Assembly (NCBI RefSeq): GCF_000686845.1
Contig: NZ_JMLS01000005.1
Coordinates: 163,672-227,671 of the forward strand
DNA length: 64,000 nucleotides
Source of the DNA: Paenibacillus sp. UNC451MF
Lineage (GTDB): Bacteria; Bacillota; Bacilli; Paenibacillales; NBRC-103111
Direction of reading: 5' to 3'
Below, piece by piece: positions 15,749 to 23,626 of the stretch. Position numbers and translations under genes: made by a program. Position 1 is the first letter of the stretch. The number at the start of each line of letters is the position of its first letter. Under the pieces are notes generated by a model, which did not search any database, had not been told where the DNA came from, and saw nothing but the letters and a program-made list of their open reading frames with translations.

Positions 15749-16795
15749 ATGGGTATTACCATTCAAGGCTTGAATAAGCGCTACGGCAAAAAGAGAGGGA
15801 TTACGGACATCAATCTACAGCTGCCTGTGGGTGGGCTCACGGCCATTGTAGGGCCGAGCGGATGTGGTAAAACAACGCTTCTAAGGACGCTGGCAGGATT
15901 TTTAACGGCAGATGAGGGCCATATCTTGTTCGGCAACCGGAATGTGACCCACACATCACCCCAGCAGCGGAAGGCAGCAATGGTATTCCAGCACTATGCT
16001 CTCTGGCCGCATATGACTGTGTTCGACAACGTGGCTTATGGTCTTAAGCTGCAAAAGGTTTCCAAGCAGGAACGTGAAACCCGTGTGCGCGATGTGCTGG
16101 AGAGGGTGGAGATCGATACATCGGACGTGACCACCCGGTATCCGCAGCAATATTCCGGCGGACAGCAGCAGCGCATAGCGCTGGCCCGCGCTCTAGTTGT
16201 ACAGCCTGAGGTGCTGTTGCTCGATGAGCCGTTATCTAACCTGGATGCAAAAGTGCGCCAGAGACTTCGGGTCGGCATTCGCGATATTCAGCAATCTTTT
16301 GGTATTACGGCTGTCTATGTTACTCATGATCAGGAAGAGGCTTTATCGATGGCGGATTATGTGATTGTGATGAATGAAGGCCGGGTAGAGCAAGCAGGAA
16401 CACCGGAAGAGATTTATCGGCAGCCTTCCACTTATTTCACGGCCCATTTTCTCGGGGAAAGTCATACGCTCTCCCTTTATCGCGAGGGTACGCTGCAAAG
16501 ACTCGTTATTCGTTCGGGTGACTCCAAGATAGAGCCGATCAATGAAGCGGGACAGAGTGAGCAGAAGGATCGGCGAGCAAATCAGGTTGACGCCGGTAAG
16601 CAGCAGGTTCAAGAAAAAGATGGGCATTTCGTACTGAAAGGTACAATTCGCAATCACTTATTTATGGGGTCGTATTACCGTTATATGGTGGAAATCGAAG
16701 GCCAACCCATATTTGTTGACGATGATGAGCTTCTAGCAACAGGTCCTTGTGTCGTGAAGATACCTCAAGCCAGAGCCTATTGGTTCCCTGTATAA
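15749..16795 (+). CDS. ABC importer ATPase
   Basis: The product has 348 residues, starting at ATG 15749 behind GGGAGGG. The ATPase domain (residues 1-235) is complete: Walker A GPSGCGKTT, Q-loop near VFQHYALWP, signature YSGGQQQRIALARAL, Walker B VLLLDEPLSNLD and the H-loop VTHDQEEAL. The C-terminal part (about 240-348) is a TOBE-like regulatory extension with a charged insertion (EQKDRRANQVDAGKQQ). This is the PotA/FbpC/PhnT class of import ATPases and it completes the four-component importer. Thirty-six bases separate it from the metallophosphoesterase gene. Confidence 0.9.
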   Translation: MGITIQGLNKRYGKKRGITDINLQLPVGGLTAIVGPSGCGKTTLLRTLAGFLTADEGHILFGNRNVTHTSPQQRKAAMVFQHYALWPHMTVFDNVAYGLKLQKVSKQERETRVRDVLERVEIDTSDVTTRYPQQYSGGQQQRIALARALVVQPEVLLLDEPLSNLDAKVRQRLRVGIRDIQQSFGITAVYVTHDQEEALSMADYVIVMNEGRVEQAGTPEEIYRQPSTYFTAHFLGESHTLSLYREGTLQRLVIRSGDSKIEPINEAGQSEQKDRRANQVDAGKQQVQEKDGHFVLKGTIRNHLFMGSYYRYMVEIEGQPIFVDDDELLATGPCVVKIPQARAYWFPV

Positions 16796-16831
16796 CTGAC
16801 GTATATCCTATCTATTGGAGGTCTTATATTT

Positions 16832-17653
16832 ATGCGATTTATTATTATGGGAGATTTGCATTATTCATTGATGGGCGACAGTGCCGCTGACATATTGGAG
16901 GCTAGAGATAGAGTCTACGAGGAAATGCTGGAGCATTTTGTAGGACTGGATGCGGAGTTTCATATTTCTATAGGGGATCTTACGCACGAGGGACTCCCTG
17001 AAGAATTTCATTATGTGTTCAATCGAATAGGGAGTAGCGAGCGCAATTTTATCCAAGTGCTAGGCAATCATGATGCTTACAGGCTTCCGAAAGCAGACAT
17101 TACGGCGCTTACCGGCCAGCAGCGTTACCATGTCATTGATAGTGATGAGGTTATGCTGATCTTTCTCGATACAACCAAAGAAATGAACCGGGACGATTGG
17201 GGAGGGGAAATGGAGGCGGAGCAGCTGGAATGGTTAAAAGTCCAGCTTGATCAGTCGGGCCATAAACCGGTATTTATATTCGCCCATCATCCGGTGTATG
17301 GAACGACTGCACATTCTACCATGGAAAAAATGTCTATTGATCCAAGTATCGATATGCTAGATCTACTGAACAGGAAGAAAGGTCCCGGATTCTACTTCTG
17401 CGGACATAACCACATCAATTCGATCGTTCAAAAGGAGAACTGGCACTATATTCAGACCGCCGCTTGTCTGGATGTTCCTGCTTTTCGGACGGTTGAGCTC
17501 ACTGACCGAGGGATTCAAATAGATCTTGTTGCGATAGATAAGACAGAATTGGCGGAGCATATCGCGCTCTTTAATTCGAAAATACCGGGTTTCACTCCAT
17601 TTTCAAGCGCACTAGGAGAGTCTGCGGATCAGAGTCTGCATGTTATTTTCTGA
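16832..17653 (+). CDS. Calcineurin-like metallophosphoesterase
   Basis: The product has 273 residues, starting at ATG 16832 with TTGGAGGTC upstream. The five metal-binding motifs are present in order: GDLHY (residues 7-11), SIGDLTH (about 48), GNHDAY (about 79), FAHHPVY (about 150) and CGHNHI (about 191). They match cyclic-nucleotide and glycerophosphodiester phosphodiesterases of the calcineurin superfamily. It has no signal peptide, so it is cytoplasmic. Its place at the end of the importer operon suggests the importer brings in a phosphoester (for example a glycerophosphodiester or another organophosphate) that this enzyme hydrolyses. The substrate is inference. Confidence 0.85.
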   Translation: MRFIIMGDLHYSLMGDSAADILEARDRVYEEMLEHFVGLDAEFHISIGDLTHEGLPEEFHYVFNRIGSSERNFIQVLGNHDAYRLPKADITALTGQQRYHVIDSDEVMLIFLDTTKEMNRDDWGGEMEAEQLEWLKVQLDQSGHKPVFIFAHHPVYGTTAHSTMEKMSIDPSIDMLDLLNRKKGPGFYFCGHNHINSIVQKENWHYIQTAACLDVPAFRTVELTDRGIQIDLVAIDKTELAEHIALFNSKIPGFTPFSSALGESADQSLHVIF

Positions 17654-17672
17654 AAAAGAATACACAAAACAG

Positions 17673-17717
17673 AAAAGGAGTTCTGCCGATTAGTTCCGAG
17701 GGCAGGCTCTTTTTTTT
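17673..17717 (+). terminator. Terminator after the importer operon
   Basis: An imperfect stem, AAAAGGAGTTCTGCC with GGCAGGCTCTTTT, encloses a loop of about 13 bases and is followed by a run of T. Confidence 0.7.
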
Positions 17718-17735
17718 GCGCATTAGTACGGAAAG

Positions 17736-17779
17736 TTGCAATAATTAAGTATTATTTGTATTATAATAAGTAATACAAA
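17736..17779 (+). promoter_or_regulatory. Promoter with GntR/YtrA-type operator (autoregulation)
   Basis: A -35 box TTGCAA (17736-17741) and a -10 box TATTAT (17759-17764) are 17 bases apart. A perfect 9-bp inverted repeat, TTTGTATTA (17755-17763) and TAATACAAA (17771-17779), with a 7-base spacer, covers the -10 region. YtrA-type GntR repressors are known to bind GTATTA/TAATAC-type palindromes at their own promoters, so the downstream regulator probably represses this operon. Confidence 0.65.
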
Positions 17780-17805
17780 GTAGGATTAGAGGTGAATGCA
17801 TAGAC

Positions 17806-18195
17806 ATGGTTATTTCCTTGCAATTAGACAGTGAAACCCCTCTATATGAACAGCTTCGCAATCAGATCGTTATCGGAATCGCAACGGGTGAATTAGCAGC
17901 TCAGGAGAAGCTTCCAACCGTCCGGCAGCTGGCCGATGATCTAGGCATCAATACGATGACGGTGAATAAGGCCTATTCACTATTGAAGCAGGAAGGTTAT
18001 ATTGTGATCGATCGGCGGCACGGCGCTAAGGTAAGTCCAAGACCGCAAGACGGTCCCGATCCTTCCCCGCAATTAGAAGCGCAGCTTCAATTAATTATCG
18101 CGCAAGCTACGATTCAAGGAATGGATCAGTCACATTTTCAAACAATATGCTCACAGATTTTTTCTAAAATGACGTATCGGCATTCCAACGCTTAA
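17806..18195 (+). CDS. GntR-family regulator, YtrA subfamily
   Basis: The product has 129 residues, starting at ATG 17806 with AGAGGTG upstream. Residues 5-75 form the winged helix (LYEQLRNQIVIGIATGEL, then LPTVRQLADDLGINTMTVNKAYSLL). The short C-terminal part (about 85-129) is a dimerisation helix with no ligand domain, which defines the YtrA subfamily. YtrA regulators usually control ABC exporters or membrane-stress genes. Here the only co-transcribed gene is the DUF1648 membrane protein, nine bases downstream. A palindrome over its own promoter supports autorepression. Confidence 0.85.
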   Translation: MVISLQLDSETPLYEQLRNQIVIGIATGELAAQEKLPTVRQLADDLGINTMTVNKAYSLLKQEGYIVIDRRHGAKVSPRPQDGPDPSPQLEAQLQLIIAQATIQGMDQSHFQTICSQIFSKMTYRHSNA

Positions 18196-18204
18196 TGGAA
18201 GGAG

Positions 18205-19593
18205 TTGAGTCCAATACTCACTGCAATTTTACTTGGCGCAGCCATCATCAATTTCATTGTGTTGTTAGTCACTTACAAGCCTCAGGCTAAATACAGCAAA
18301 GGCATGCTGTTCGCTGTTACCCTGCCTGCTCATGTGATGGACGATGCGAATATCCGGAGCATTCAAGCGCAGTTCAACAAGCGGCTGACCAAAGCAAGCC
18401 TTTGGATGGCCCTATTTCTCATTCCATTGGTGCTGCTCCATGAATGGTCCGCCTATCAAGTGATCTACTTTTTTGTATGGTTTTCCGCATTCTTTATTTG
18501 GATGACGGTTCCGTTTCGCCGTGCTTTTCGGGATACTTTAGCATTGAAACGTGAGAAGGAATGGTTCGTCGGTACGAAGCGTGTTATACGGAGCGATCTG
18601 CGTACAGCGTATTTAAAAAATCAAAGCTCGGCTTCCTTGTGGCTGTTCGCCATCCCTTTTGCTATGGCCATCTTTTTAATGCTATGGGGTGCAAGTGAAC
18701 CGGACCTCCTGAGCCTCGCGGTTAGCGGGTTCGCCCTTACCGTTATGTTTGTCCTAATTTCCCTCATAATGCGCAGAACCAAGGCGAAAGTATACAGTAC
18801 GAACAGTGAAGTCAACGTAAGCTTGAATCAAGCAAGACGCAGATACACCTCTTACTTGTGGTTATTTATGGCGATTATCGAGAACATACACTTTATGCTC
18901 ATTGGCTTGTTAATTACTAGTGAGAATGAATCGATGATGGGTGTATGGATGACGGTTACTGTGCTGTTCATTGCAATCCCCGTTGGCCTTGTGATCTATG
19001 TGTATCGTAAAATCACTTGTTTAGAGCAAGAAACGTTAGAACAGGACGGTAAAACCATTTACACGGACGATGATGAGTATTGGAGCAATGGATTTACCTA
19101 TCATAATCCTCAGGATAGAAGTATTTTGGTTCCTAAGCGCGTAGGGGTAGGGGAAACTATAAATACGGGTACTTGGGTCGGAAAAATGATCGCAGGGGGA
19201 AGCGTCGGGTTGGTAGCAGTCGTTATTATCGGTGTTTCGTTTATGTTAATTCGTTCTGAGATGACCTCACCTGTTTTAACGGTCACACCCGAGCATAGAA
19301 TCCAAATAGATTACCCGATGTATTCCTTTGGCTTCAATATGGCAGACATTAAACAAATGGAGCTTGTTGACCGTGTTCCCTCTGGGATCAAAACGAATGG
19401 AGAAGCTACGGAGAAGCAGTCTCGAGGACTTTTTCGTCTTAAAGAACTAGGCAATTCAAGACTATATATTTTCAAAAACAATCCACCGTATATTCGGATC
19501 AAGCTGGATGATGTGTACATTTTCTATAATGAGAAGGACCCATTGCAAACGCAGCAGCTATTCGAGCAGCTACAGAAGCAGGTTAAAGAGTAA
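18205..19593 (+). CDS. DUF1648/DUF5808 membrane protein
   Basis: The product has 462 residues. TTG 18205 is used, but GGAAGGAG at 18197-18204 directly abuts it, so the true start may be a rare codon a few bases later. It has about eight membrane helices. The first part (about residues 30-110) resembles DUF1648. A soluble segment with TDDDEYWSNGFTYHNPQDRS and VPKRVGVG (about residues 285-315) is typical of DUF5808. A final helix is followed by a C-terminal domain outside the membrane. Such proteins occur beside YtrA-type regulators and have been linked to SdpI-like immunity or envelope stress, but no precise function is known. It converges with the cyclase gene, eight bases apart. Confidence 0.75.
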   Translation: MSPILTAILLGAAIINFIVLLVTYKPQAKYSKGMLFAVTLPAHVMDDANIRSIQAQFNKRLTKASLWMALFLIPLVLLHEWSAYQVIYFFVWFSAFFIWMTVPFRRAFRDTLALKREKEWFVGTKRVIRSDLRTAYLKNQSSASLWLFAIPFAMAIFLMLWGASEPDLLSLAVSGFALTVMFVLISLIMRRTKAKVYSTNSEVNVSLNQARRRYTSYLWLFMAIIENIHFMLIGLLITSENESMMGVWMTVTVLFIAIPVGLVIYVYRKITCLEQETLEQDGKTIYTDDDEYWSNGFTYHNPQDRSILVPKRVGVGETINTGTWVGKMIAGGSVGLVAVVIIGVSFMLIRSEMTSPVLTVTPEHRIQIDYPMYSFGFNMADIKQMELVDRVPSGIKTNGEATEKQSRGLFRLKELGNSRLYIFKNNPPYIRIKLDDVYIFYNEKDPLQTQQLFEQLQKQVKE

Positions 19594-19601
19594 CGGCTTT
19601 A

Positions 19602-20786
19602 TTAGAGTTCAGAAGTGGTGGGATGTCCATCCACCTGGCCTCGGAATAGCCCGTTTCGTCCTTTGTTTTTGGCGATATAAAGGGCCTTGTCGCAAGAAGT
19701 ATAGAGTGTTTCCAATTGCGTATGGTGATCGGGAACGATAGTGAGAATACCCATACTGATAGAATACGCAATCGGCAAATCCCGGCTGGTCGCTCCGTTG
19801 AGTGATTGTATAATCTGTTGGGCAATCTCGGTGGATTCGGCTTCATCTTTTCCAGGCAGCAGAATTCCAAATTCATCGCCTCCATAACGAACGAACAAAG
19901 CGTCTTCCCCTAAATGCTGCTTGATACGAGTTGTCAGATCTTGCAGCACTTGGTCCCCGATGTTATGACCATAAGTATCATTAATGGTTTTAAACCAGTC
20001 AATATCGAACAGCATGTAAGAGAGGGGTTTCTTCTTCTTGGCATAATCCGTGAGGTATTGTGCTGCATAGGAGGTAAATGTTCTACGGTTCAAAGTACCT
20101 GTCAAATCATCATAGCTGGCCAAGCGGATCAATTCCTGGTCCGCTTTTTCTTTCAATAAAAGGATAAATCCTGTATTTCCCAAAATCATAACAATATAAA
20201 GGGCCAGAAAGGCCATTGTCTGATAGACCCCCGGTATAAAGAGGCTTGTCTTTTGGGGGGAAAGTAGAGCTACAGTCCCTCTAATCAAAGAGGTTGCAAT
20301 AACAAAGAGATAAAGATAACCCATCATTTTCATAAGCAAGGTGCGGGTTTTCCCAAGGATCATCCGATAAACAGGGATTACGATTGCGGCGGTTATAATC
20401 GATGAGTAGGCTATCCGCACATACTCTTCGTTATAAAAGAGCACGATCAGTTGAAATCCGATAATACTAAGGGCCGTCACGATAAAATATATCTTTTTCG
20501 TCATGGGACGAAGCGCACTTTGCAGACTTAGAATGGCTAAAACTTCTAACGTGGCCCCAATAAATAGAATCGAGTTAGCTAGAGATATAGACAAAGCGTC
20601 GGGGATTTTTCCGCGAAAGGCTTGAAAGAACCATGTTGTGGTCTGTGCGCATTTTGCTAAAAAGAAGGTTTTTACGGTTATATCCTTTGCATGGTCATGC
20701 CAATACGCACTAATAAGGATTAAAGTAAATAAGTGCCCGATTCCTAGCGATATAAAAATCGTTTTCGCATCCAAGAGTAAATCCAT
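19602..20786 (-). CDS. Membrane-bound diguanylate cyclase (GGDEF)
   Basis: The product has 394 residues, starting at ATG 20786 on the minus strand with GGTGG upstream. Residues 1-212 hold about seven membrane helices and act as a membrane sensor of unknown type. Residues 220-385 form a GGDEF domain with an intact catalytic motif (302-306), DDLTGTLNRR, and DIDWFKTINDTYGH carrying the metal-binding Asp. It should make cyclic di-GMP from two GTP. The residues five positions before GGDEF read GEDA rather than RxxD, so product inhibition at the I-site is probably absent. There is no EAL domain. The nearest gene ends only eight bases away on the other strand. Confidence 0.9.
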   Translation of the reverse strand: MDLLLDAKTIFISLGIGHLFTLILISAYWHDHAKDITVKTFFLAKCAQTTTWFFQAFRGKIPDALSISLANSILFIGATLEVLAILSLQSALRPMTKKIYFIVTALSIIGFQLIVLFYNEEYVRIAYSSIITAAIVIPVYRMILGKTRTLLMKMMGYLYLFVIATSLIRGTVALLSPQKTSLFIPGVYQTMAFLALYIVMILGNTGFILLLKEKADQELIRLASYDDLTGTLNRRTFTSYAAQYLTDYAKKKKPLSYMLFDIDWFKTINDTYGHNIGDQVLQDLTTRIKQHLGEDALFVRYGGDEFGILLPGKDEAESTEIAQQIIQSLNGATSRDLPIAYSISMGILTIVPDHHTQLETLYTSCDKALYIAKNKGRNGLFRGQVDGHPTTSEL

Positions 20787-21104
20787 GATGAGCCACCATC
20801 TTCTAAAGGAATTTCCAGTCTATCTGAGTATAACAAACGTCGGGACTCTTATGTACACCTATGTCTTTCCATTGTTACTATCCCGGAATGGAGGGAATAT
20901 CTTAGTTGTACATTATACCTAAAGATATTTACCCTGTGTAAAACCAAATAAAATTTAATTAACTATTCCACTCGGTTTTATGTATTCCTGATCTTATATG
21001 ATAATTGTAGGAGGAATTTGGAAAGCTATTAACATTGGACCGAATTTCGGGCACGGCATTTTTACTGAATTCATGAGCGGTGAGAAAGAGGGGATGACGA
21101 CGTA
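20787..21104. other. Divergent intergenic region
   Basis: No gene was found. It should hold the promoters of the cyclase (minus strand; a TATACT lies about 35 bases before its start) and of the channel gene (plus strand; an AT-rich stretch with TATGATAAT near 20997-21005). I could not define complete promoters. Confidence 0.35.
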
Positions 21105-21446
21105 ATGGTATCGCTTCTATTGACTTTGAAACGTTTAATAAGCGGAATATGGCGAGCTTTCAAGCTGAAAAACTTCCAAGCTCTTTTCATATTAGTAATG
21201 ATCATGCTGTTGTCAGGTACCATTTTCTATGTGAGGGAAGAAGGCCTCAGCGTGATCGATGCTATGTATTTCTGTGTTACTACGCTCAGTACAGTAGGGC
21301 ATCCTAATTTCGAGCCCCGAACGATAATGGGAAAAGTGTTTACGATGGTCTATATTGTTGTGGGCACAGGGTTGTTCCTAGGGATGATAGGGTACATCGC
21401 TTATGCTCTGATCAAGCAGCCAGAAGGCGAAAAAAACAAGAAGTAA
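21105..21446 (+). CDS. Two-helix potassium-channel-like protein with atypical filter
   Basis: The product has 113 residues, starting at ATG 21105 with GAGGGGATG upstream. It has a basic N-terminus, a first membrane helix (about 26-44), a pore loop and a second membrane helix (about 75-103). The pore sequence is TTLSTVGHPNFEP (59-71), in the place where K+ channels carry TVGYGD. The TVG triplet is kept, but Tyr-Gly is replaced by His66-Pro67. The layout matches the Ion_trans_2 family of minimal K+ channels. The changed filter could alter selectivity or make the protein a non-conducting subunit. It has no RCK domain. It is a single gene. Confidence 0.75.
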   Translation: MVSLLLTLKRLISGIWRAFKLKNFQALFILVMIMLLSGTIFYVREEGLSVIDAMYFCVTTLSTVGHPNFEPRTIMGKVFTMVYIVVGTGLFLGMIGYIAYALIKQPEGEKNKK

Positions 21447-21618
21447 CGAGGGGATTTCAGTAGGAAATGGCATTTTTTGTTTTTCTGCGGTTATTTTGTA
21501 GTAGAATAAGGAGGAAATAAGGTATAAGTTGTAGAATCTTGGAGCAAGTGATTTAGAGCATAGGCTTCAGTATTGTTCACTAGGCCAAGCTACAACGAAA
21601 AAAGGATGTGACCTTGAA

Positions 21619-22011
21619 ATGGACAACTCCAAGTATGAGAAGCACTATTCGGAGCAAGGATTTTGGTCCAAGCTAGGTAAATATGCTAAGGATGCTGGAG
21701 CCAAAGTGGTATACAGTGGGCTGCTCCTCTTTTACGCTCTTCAAAGTCCTAAGACATCGACGAAAGCTAAAATTCAGATCTATGGGGCACTCGGTTATTT
21801 GATTCTGCCTATCGATATAGTTCCCGATCTATTGCCTGTCGTTGGATATGTAGATGACTTAGGTGCCCTGATGCTGGCTATAGGTGCAGTGGCAATGAGC
21901 ATAGATAGCTCAGTTAAACAAAAAGCAAAAGATAAACTGAAGGATTTCTTCGGTGAAGATGCTGTCAATAACCAGGATATTATTGATGTTGATGCGCACA
22001 TTGTAGATTAA
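21619..22011 (+). CDS. YkvA-family (DUF1232) membrane protein
   Basis: The product has 130 residues, starting at ATG 21619. A charged N-terminus precedes a hydrophobic segment, then the YkvA/DUF1232 hallmark GYLILPIDIVPDLLPVVGYVDD (about 57-78) followed by a second hydrophobic segment. The PxDxxPDxxP pattern defines the family, whose function is unknown and which is thought to be membrane-associated. A helical acidic tail ends the protein. It is followed by its own terminator, so it is not part of the cotJ operon. Confidence 0.85.
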   Translation: MDNSKYEKHYSEQGFWSKLGKYAKDAGAKVVYSGLLLFYALQSPKTSTKAKIQIYGALGYLILPIDIVPDLLPVVGYVDDLGALMLAIGAVAMSIDSSVKQKAKDKLKDFFGEDAVNNQDIIDVDAHIVD

Positions 22012-22059
22012 AGATTTGGGAAGCAACATGTAATTCCTGGCCCCCATTGTCATATTGCG

Positions 22060-22103
22060 AAAAAGGAGCTTTGTCACTGTACGGTGGCAGGCTCCTTTTT
22101 GCG
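22060..22103 (+). terminator. Terminator between ykvA-like gene and cotJ operon (second repeat family, copy 1)
   Basis: The 10-bp stem AAAAAGGAGC / GCTCCTTTTT continues inward as TTTGTCAC / GTGGCAG with a short loop and ends in T. A very similar hairpin is at 63892-63935. Confidence 0.85.
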
Positions 22104-22171
22104 TTTGTTTCAAATTAAAGCTTGGTGGTAATTATTGGGGTAAGTTTATTCCGCTTATGAGGAGGATTTCT

Positions 22172-22378
22172 ATGAAAAGCCAAATCAAAGTGTATCATCC
22201 CTTTGCCGGAAAATATGATCCATGCACACCGATCGCAGAAAAATCGTTCGTCACTCCCCCTCAATTATTTTTCGATTATCAGCCAGAAGACTTGAAGCAG
22301 TATAGTCCGAAAGAAGCATTGAGAAAAGGTACCTTGTGGCCGGACTTATTCAGTCCCTATGAGTCCAAACGTGAATAG
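22172..22378 (+). CDS. cotJA: Spore coat-associated protein CotJA
   Basis: The product has 68 residues, starting at ATG 22172 with a strong GGAGGA site; longer in-frame starts lie inside the terminator. The sequence YHPFAGKYDPCTPIAEKSFV and the QLFFDYQPEDLKQYSP segment match CotJA. In Bacillus, cotJA is made under sigma-E in the mother cell and is needed for CotJC assembly in the spore coat. It is followed 12 bases later by cotJB, so the classical cotJABC order is kept. Its presence shows a spore-forming organism. Confidence 0.9.
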   Translation: MKSQIKVYHPFAGKYDPCTPIAEKSFVTPPQLFFDYQPEDLKQYSPKEALRKGTLWPDLFSPYESKRE

Positions 22379-22390
22379 GAGGGATTTTTC

Positions 22391-22663
22391 ATGACGAAGA
22401 AAATGAAGCCGTTACCAGAAACTTACTATACAAAACTTGAAGGGCTGCAAGCTATTGATTTCACGTTATTAGAGCTTCAGCTTTATTTGGAGACCCATCC
22501 AATAGATACAAAGGCACTTCAGCAGTTTAAAGATCTAACCGAGCAACGTACCGGTTTGGCCGCCGAGTTTGAAGCAAAATATGGTCCATTGCAGCATTAC
22601 GGACGAAGTAAAGTCGAGAGTAGTACAGATTGGGTGGCTTCTCCATGGCCTTGGGAAGTGTAG
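22391..22663 (+). CDS. cotJB: Spore coat protein CotJB
   Basis: The product has 90 residues, starting at ATG 22391 with GGAGGG upstream. It contains the CotJB pattern: an N-terminal helix with LQAIDFTLLELQLYLETHP, a second helix (ALQQFKDL), and an aromatic C-terminus (WVASPWPWEV). It is the middle gene of the cotJ operon. It is thought to act with CotJA and CotJC in the inner layer of the spore coat. Confidence 0.9.
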   Translation: MTKKMKPLPETYYTKLEGLQAIDFTLLELQLYLETHPIDTKALQQFKDLTEQRTGLAAEFEAKYGPLQHYGRSKVESSTDWVASPWPWEV

Positions 22664-22705
22664 AAGGAAAGCAAGCTTGAATCTATCATAGAGGAGTGGG
22701 TGTTC

Positions 22706-23275
22706 ATGTTCATTTATGAGAAAAAATTGCAATACCCGGTTAGGGTGGGCAAATGCGATCCTCAGATGGCTAAATTTCTTATTGAACAGTATGGAGGAGC
22801 GGATGGGGAGTTAGCCGCTGCTCTTAGATATATGAACCAGCGATACACGATTCCCGATAAGGTGATCGGTCTACTGACCGATATTTCTATGGAAGAGTTT
22901 TCCCATTTGGAAATGATCGCCACCATGGTCCTTAAATTAACGAAAGATGCTTCTGTCGAGCAGCTTAAAGAAGCGGGATTGGGCGATTCTTTTGTGAACC
23001 ATGGGGGAGCTTTGTTTTATCAGAATGCCGCAGGGGATCCTTGGACAGCCAGTTATATAGCAGCCAAAAACGATCCGATCGCCGATCTTTACGAGGATAT
23101 TGCAGCAGAAGAAAAGGCTCGTGCCACTTATCAATGGCTGGTTGATATGACGGATGATGTGGATTTGCAGGACAGTCTCAAATTTTTGCGAGAGCGTGAA
23201 ATTGTTCATTCCATGCGCTTCCGTGAAGCCGTGGAAATGTTAAAGGAAAATAGAGAGAGTCAGAAGGTGTTTTAG
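22706..23275 (+). CDS. cotJC: Spore coat protein CotJC (manganese-catalase fold)
   Basis: The product has 189 residues. ATG 22706 is preferred over GTG 22700 because GAGGAG is nine bases before it and homologues begin like IYEKKLQYPVRV. It is an all-helical ferritin-like protein of the Mn-catalase family, with metal-ligand candidates Glu in GADGELAAALRY, Glu-His in MEEFSHLEMIA, Glu in DIAAEEKARATYQ and Glu-His in REIVHSMRF. It is a component of the spore coat and may destroy peroxide. It ends the cotJ operon and a terminator follows at 23297. Confidence 0.92.
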   Translation: MFIYEKKLQYPVRVGKCDPQMAKFLIEQYGGADGELAAALRYMNQRYTIPDKVIGLLTDISMEEFSHLEMIATMVLKLTKDASVEQLKEAGLGDSFVNHGGALFYQNAAGDPWTASYIAAKNDPIADLYEDIAAEEKARATYQWLVDMTDDVDLQDSLKFLREREIVHSMRFREAVEMLKENRESQKVF

Positions 23276-23296
23276 AAGAAGGCTAAGGCTATGTGG

Positions 23297-23328
23297 AAAG
23301 CACTGACCATCAGGTTGGTGTTTTTTTG
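23297..23328 (+). terminator. Terminator after cotJ operon (copy 3 of the repeated family)
   Basis: AAAGCACTGACC / GGTTGGTGTTTT forms a stem with G-T pairs, a 4-base loop and seven T. Confidence 0.85.
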
Positions 23329-23626
23329 CTGTTACGCTACCATTTCATGAAAATCTTTGGTCTAGGGCCGAGAAGGAAGGTTAACAAGACTTTCGGTGCG
23401 TAGCTTTCGATCTTTATTTCGGGTCTATTTTCCTAATGGATAAGAATTACTTTAATTTATTAAATTTAATTAGTTCAAATGTTATAATAGTTGTAATTGC
23501 TTTCGGTCTCTCTATGGCAGCTTCTACTTTCAAGGCCTGAAGGACGATAAAGAAGAAAAGTTGATTATATAGTTCTTGACTAACAGGAGTAACCTGCCAC
23601 ATATAGAACAGGAGAGTGCAGGCTTC
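23329..23626 (+). promoter_or_regulatory. Upstream region and probable promoter of the giant sensor kinase
   Basis: The stretch has no gene. A perfect -10 box TATAAT lies at 23483-23488 within an AT-rich run; the -35 position (23460-23465, TTAAAT) is weak. About 140 bases of leader precede the chosen start codon. No clear riboswitch or operator was seen. Confidence 0.45.

Noticed and set aside
17806-19593. Complete YtrABCDEF-type antibiotic-response operon
   Set aside because: Only the regulator is present; no ABC ATPase or permease genes follow.
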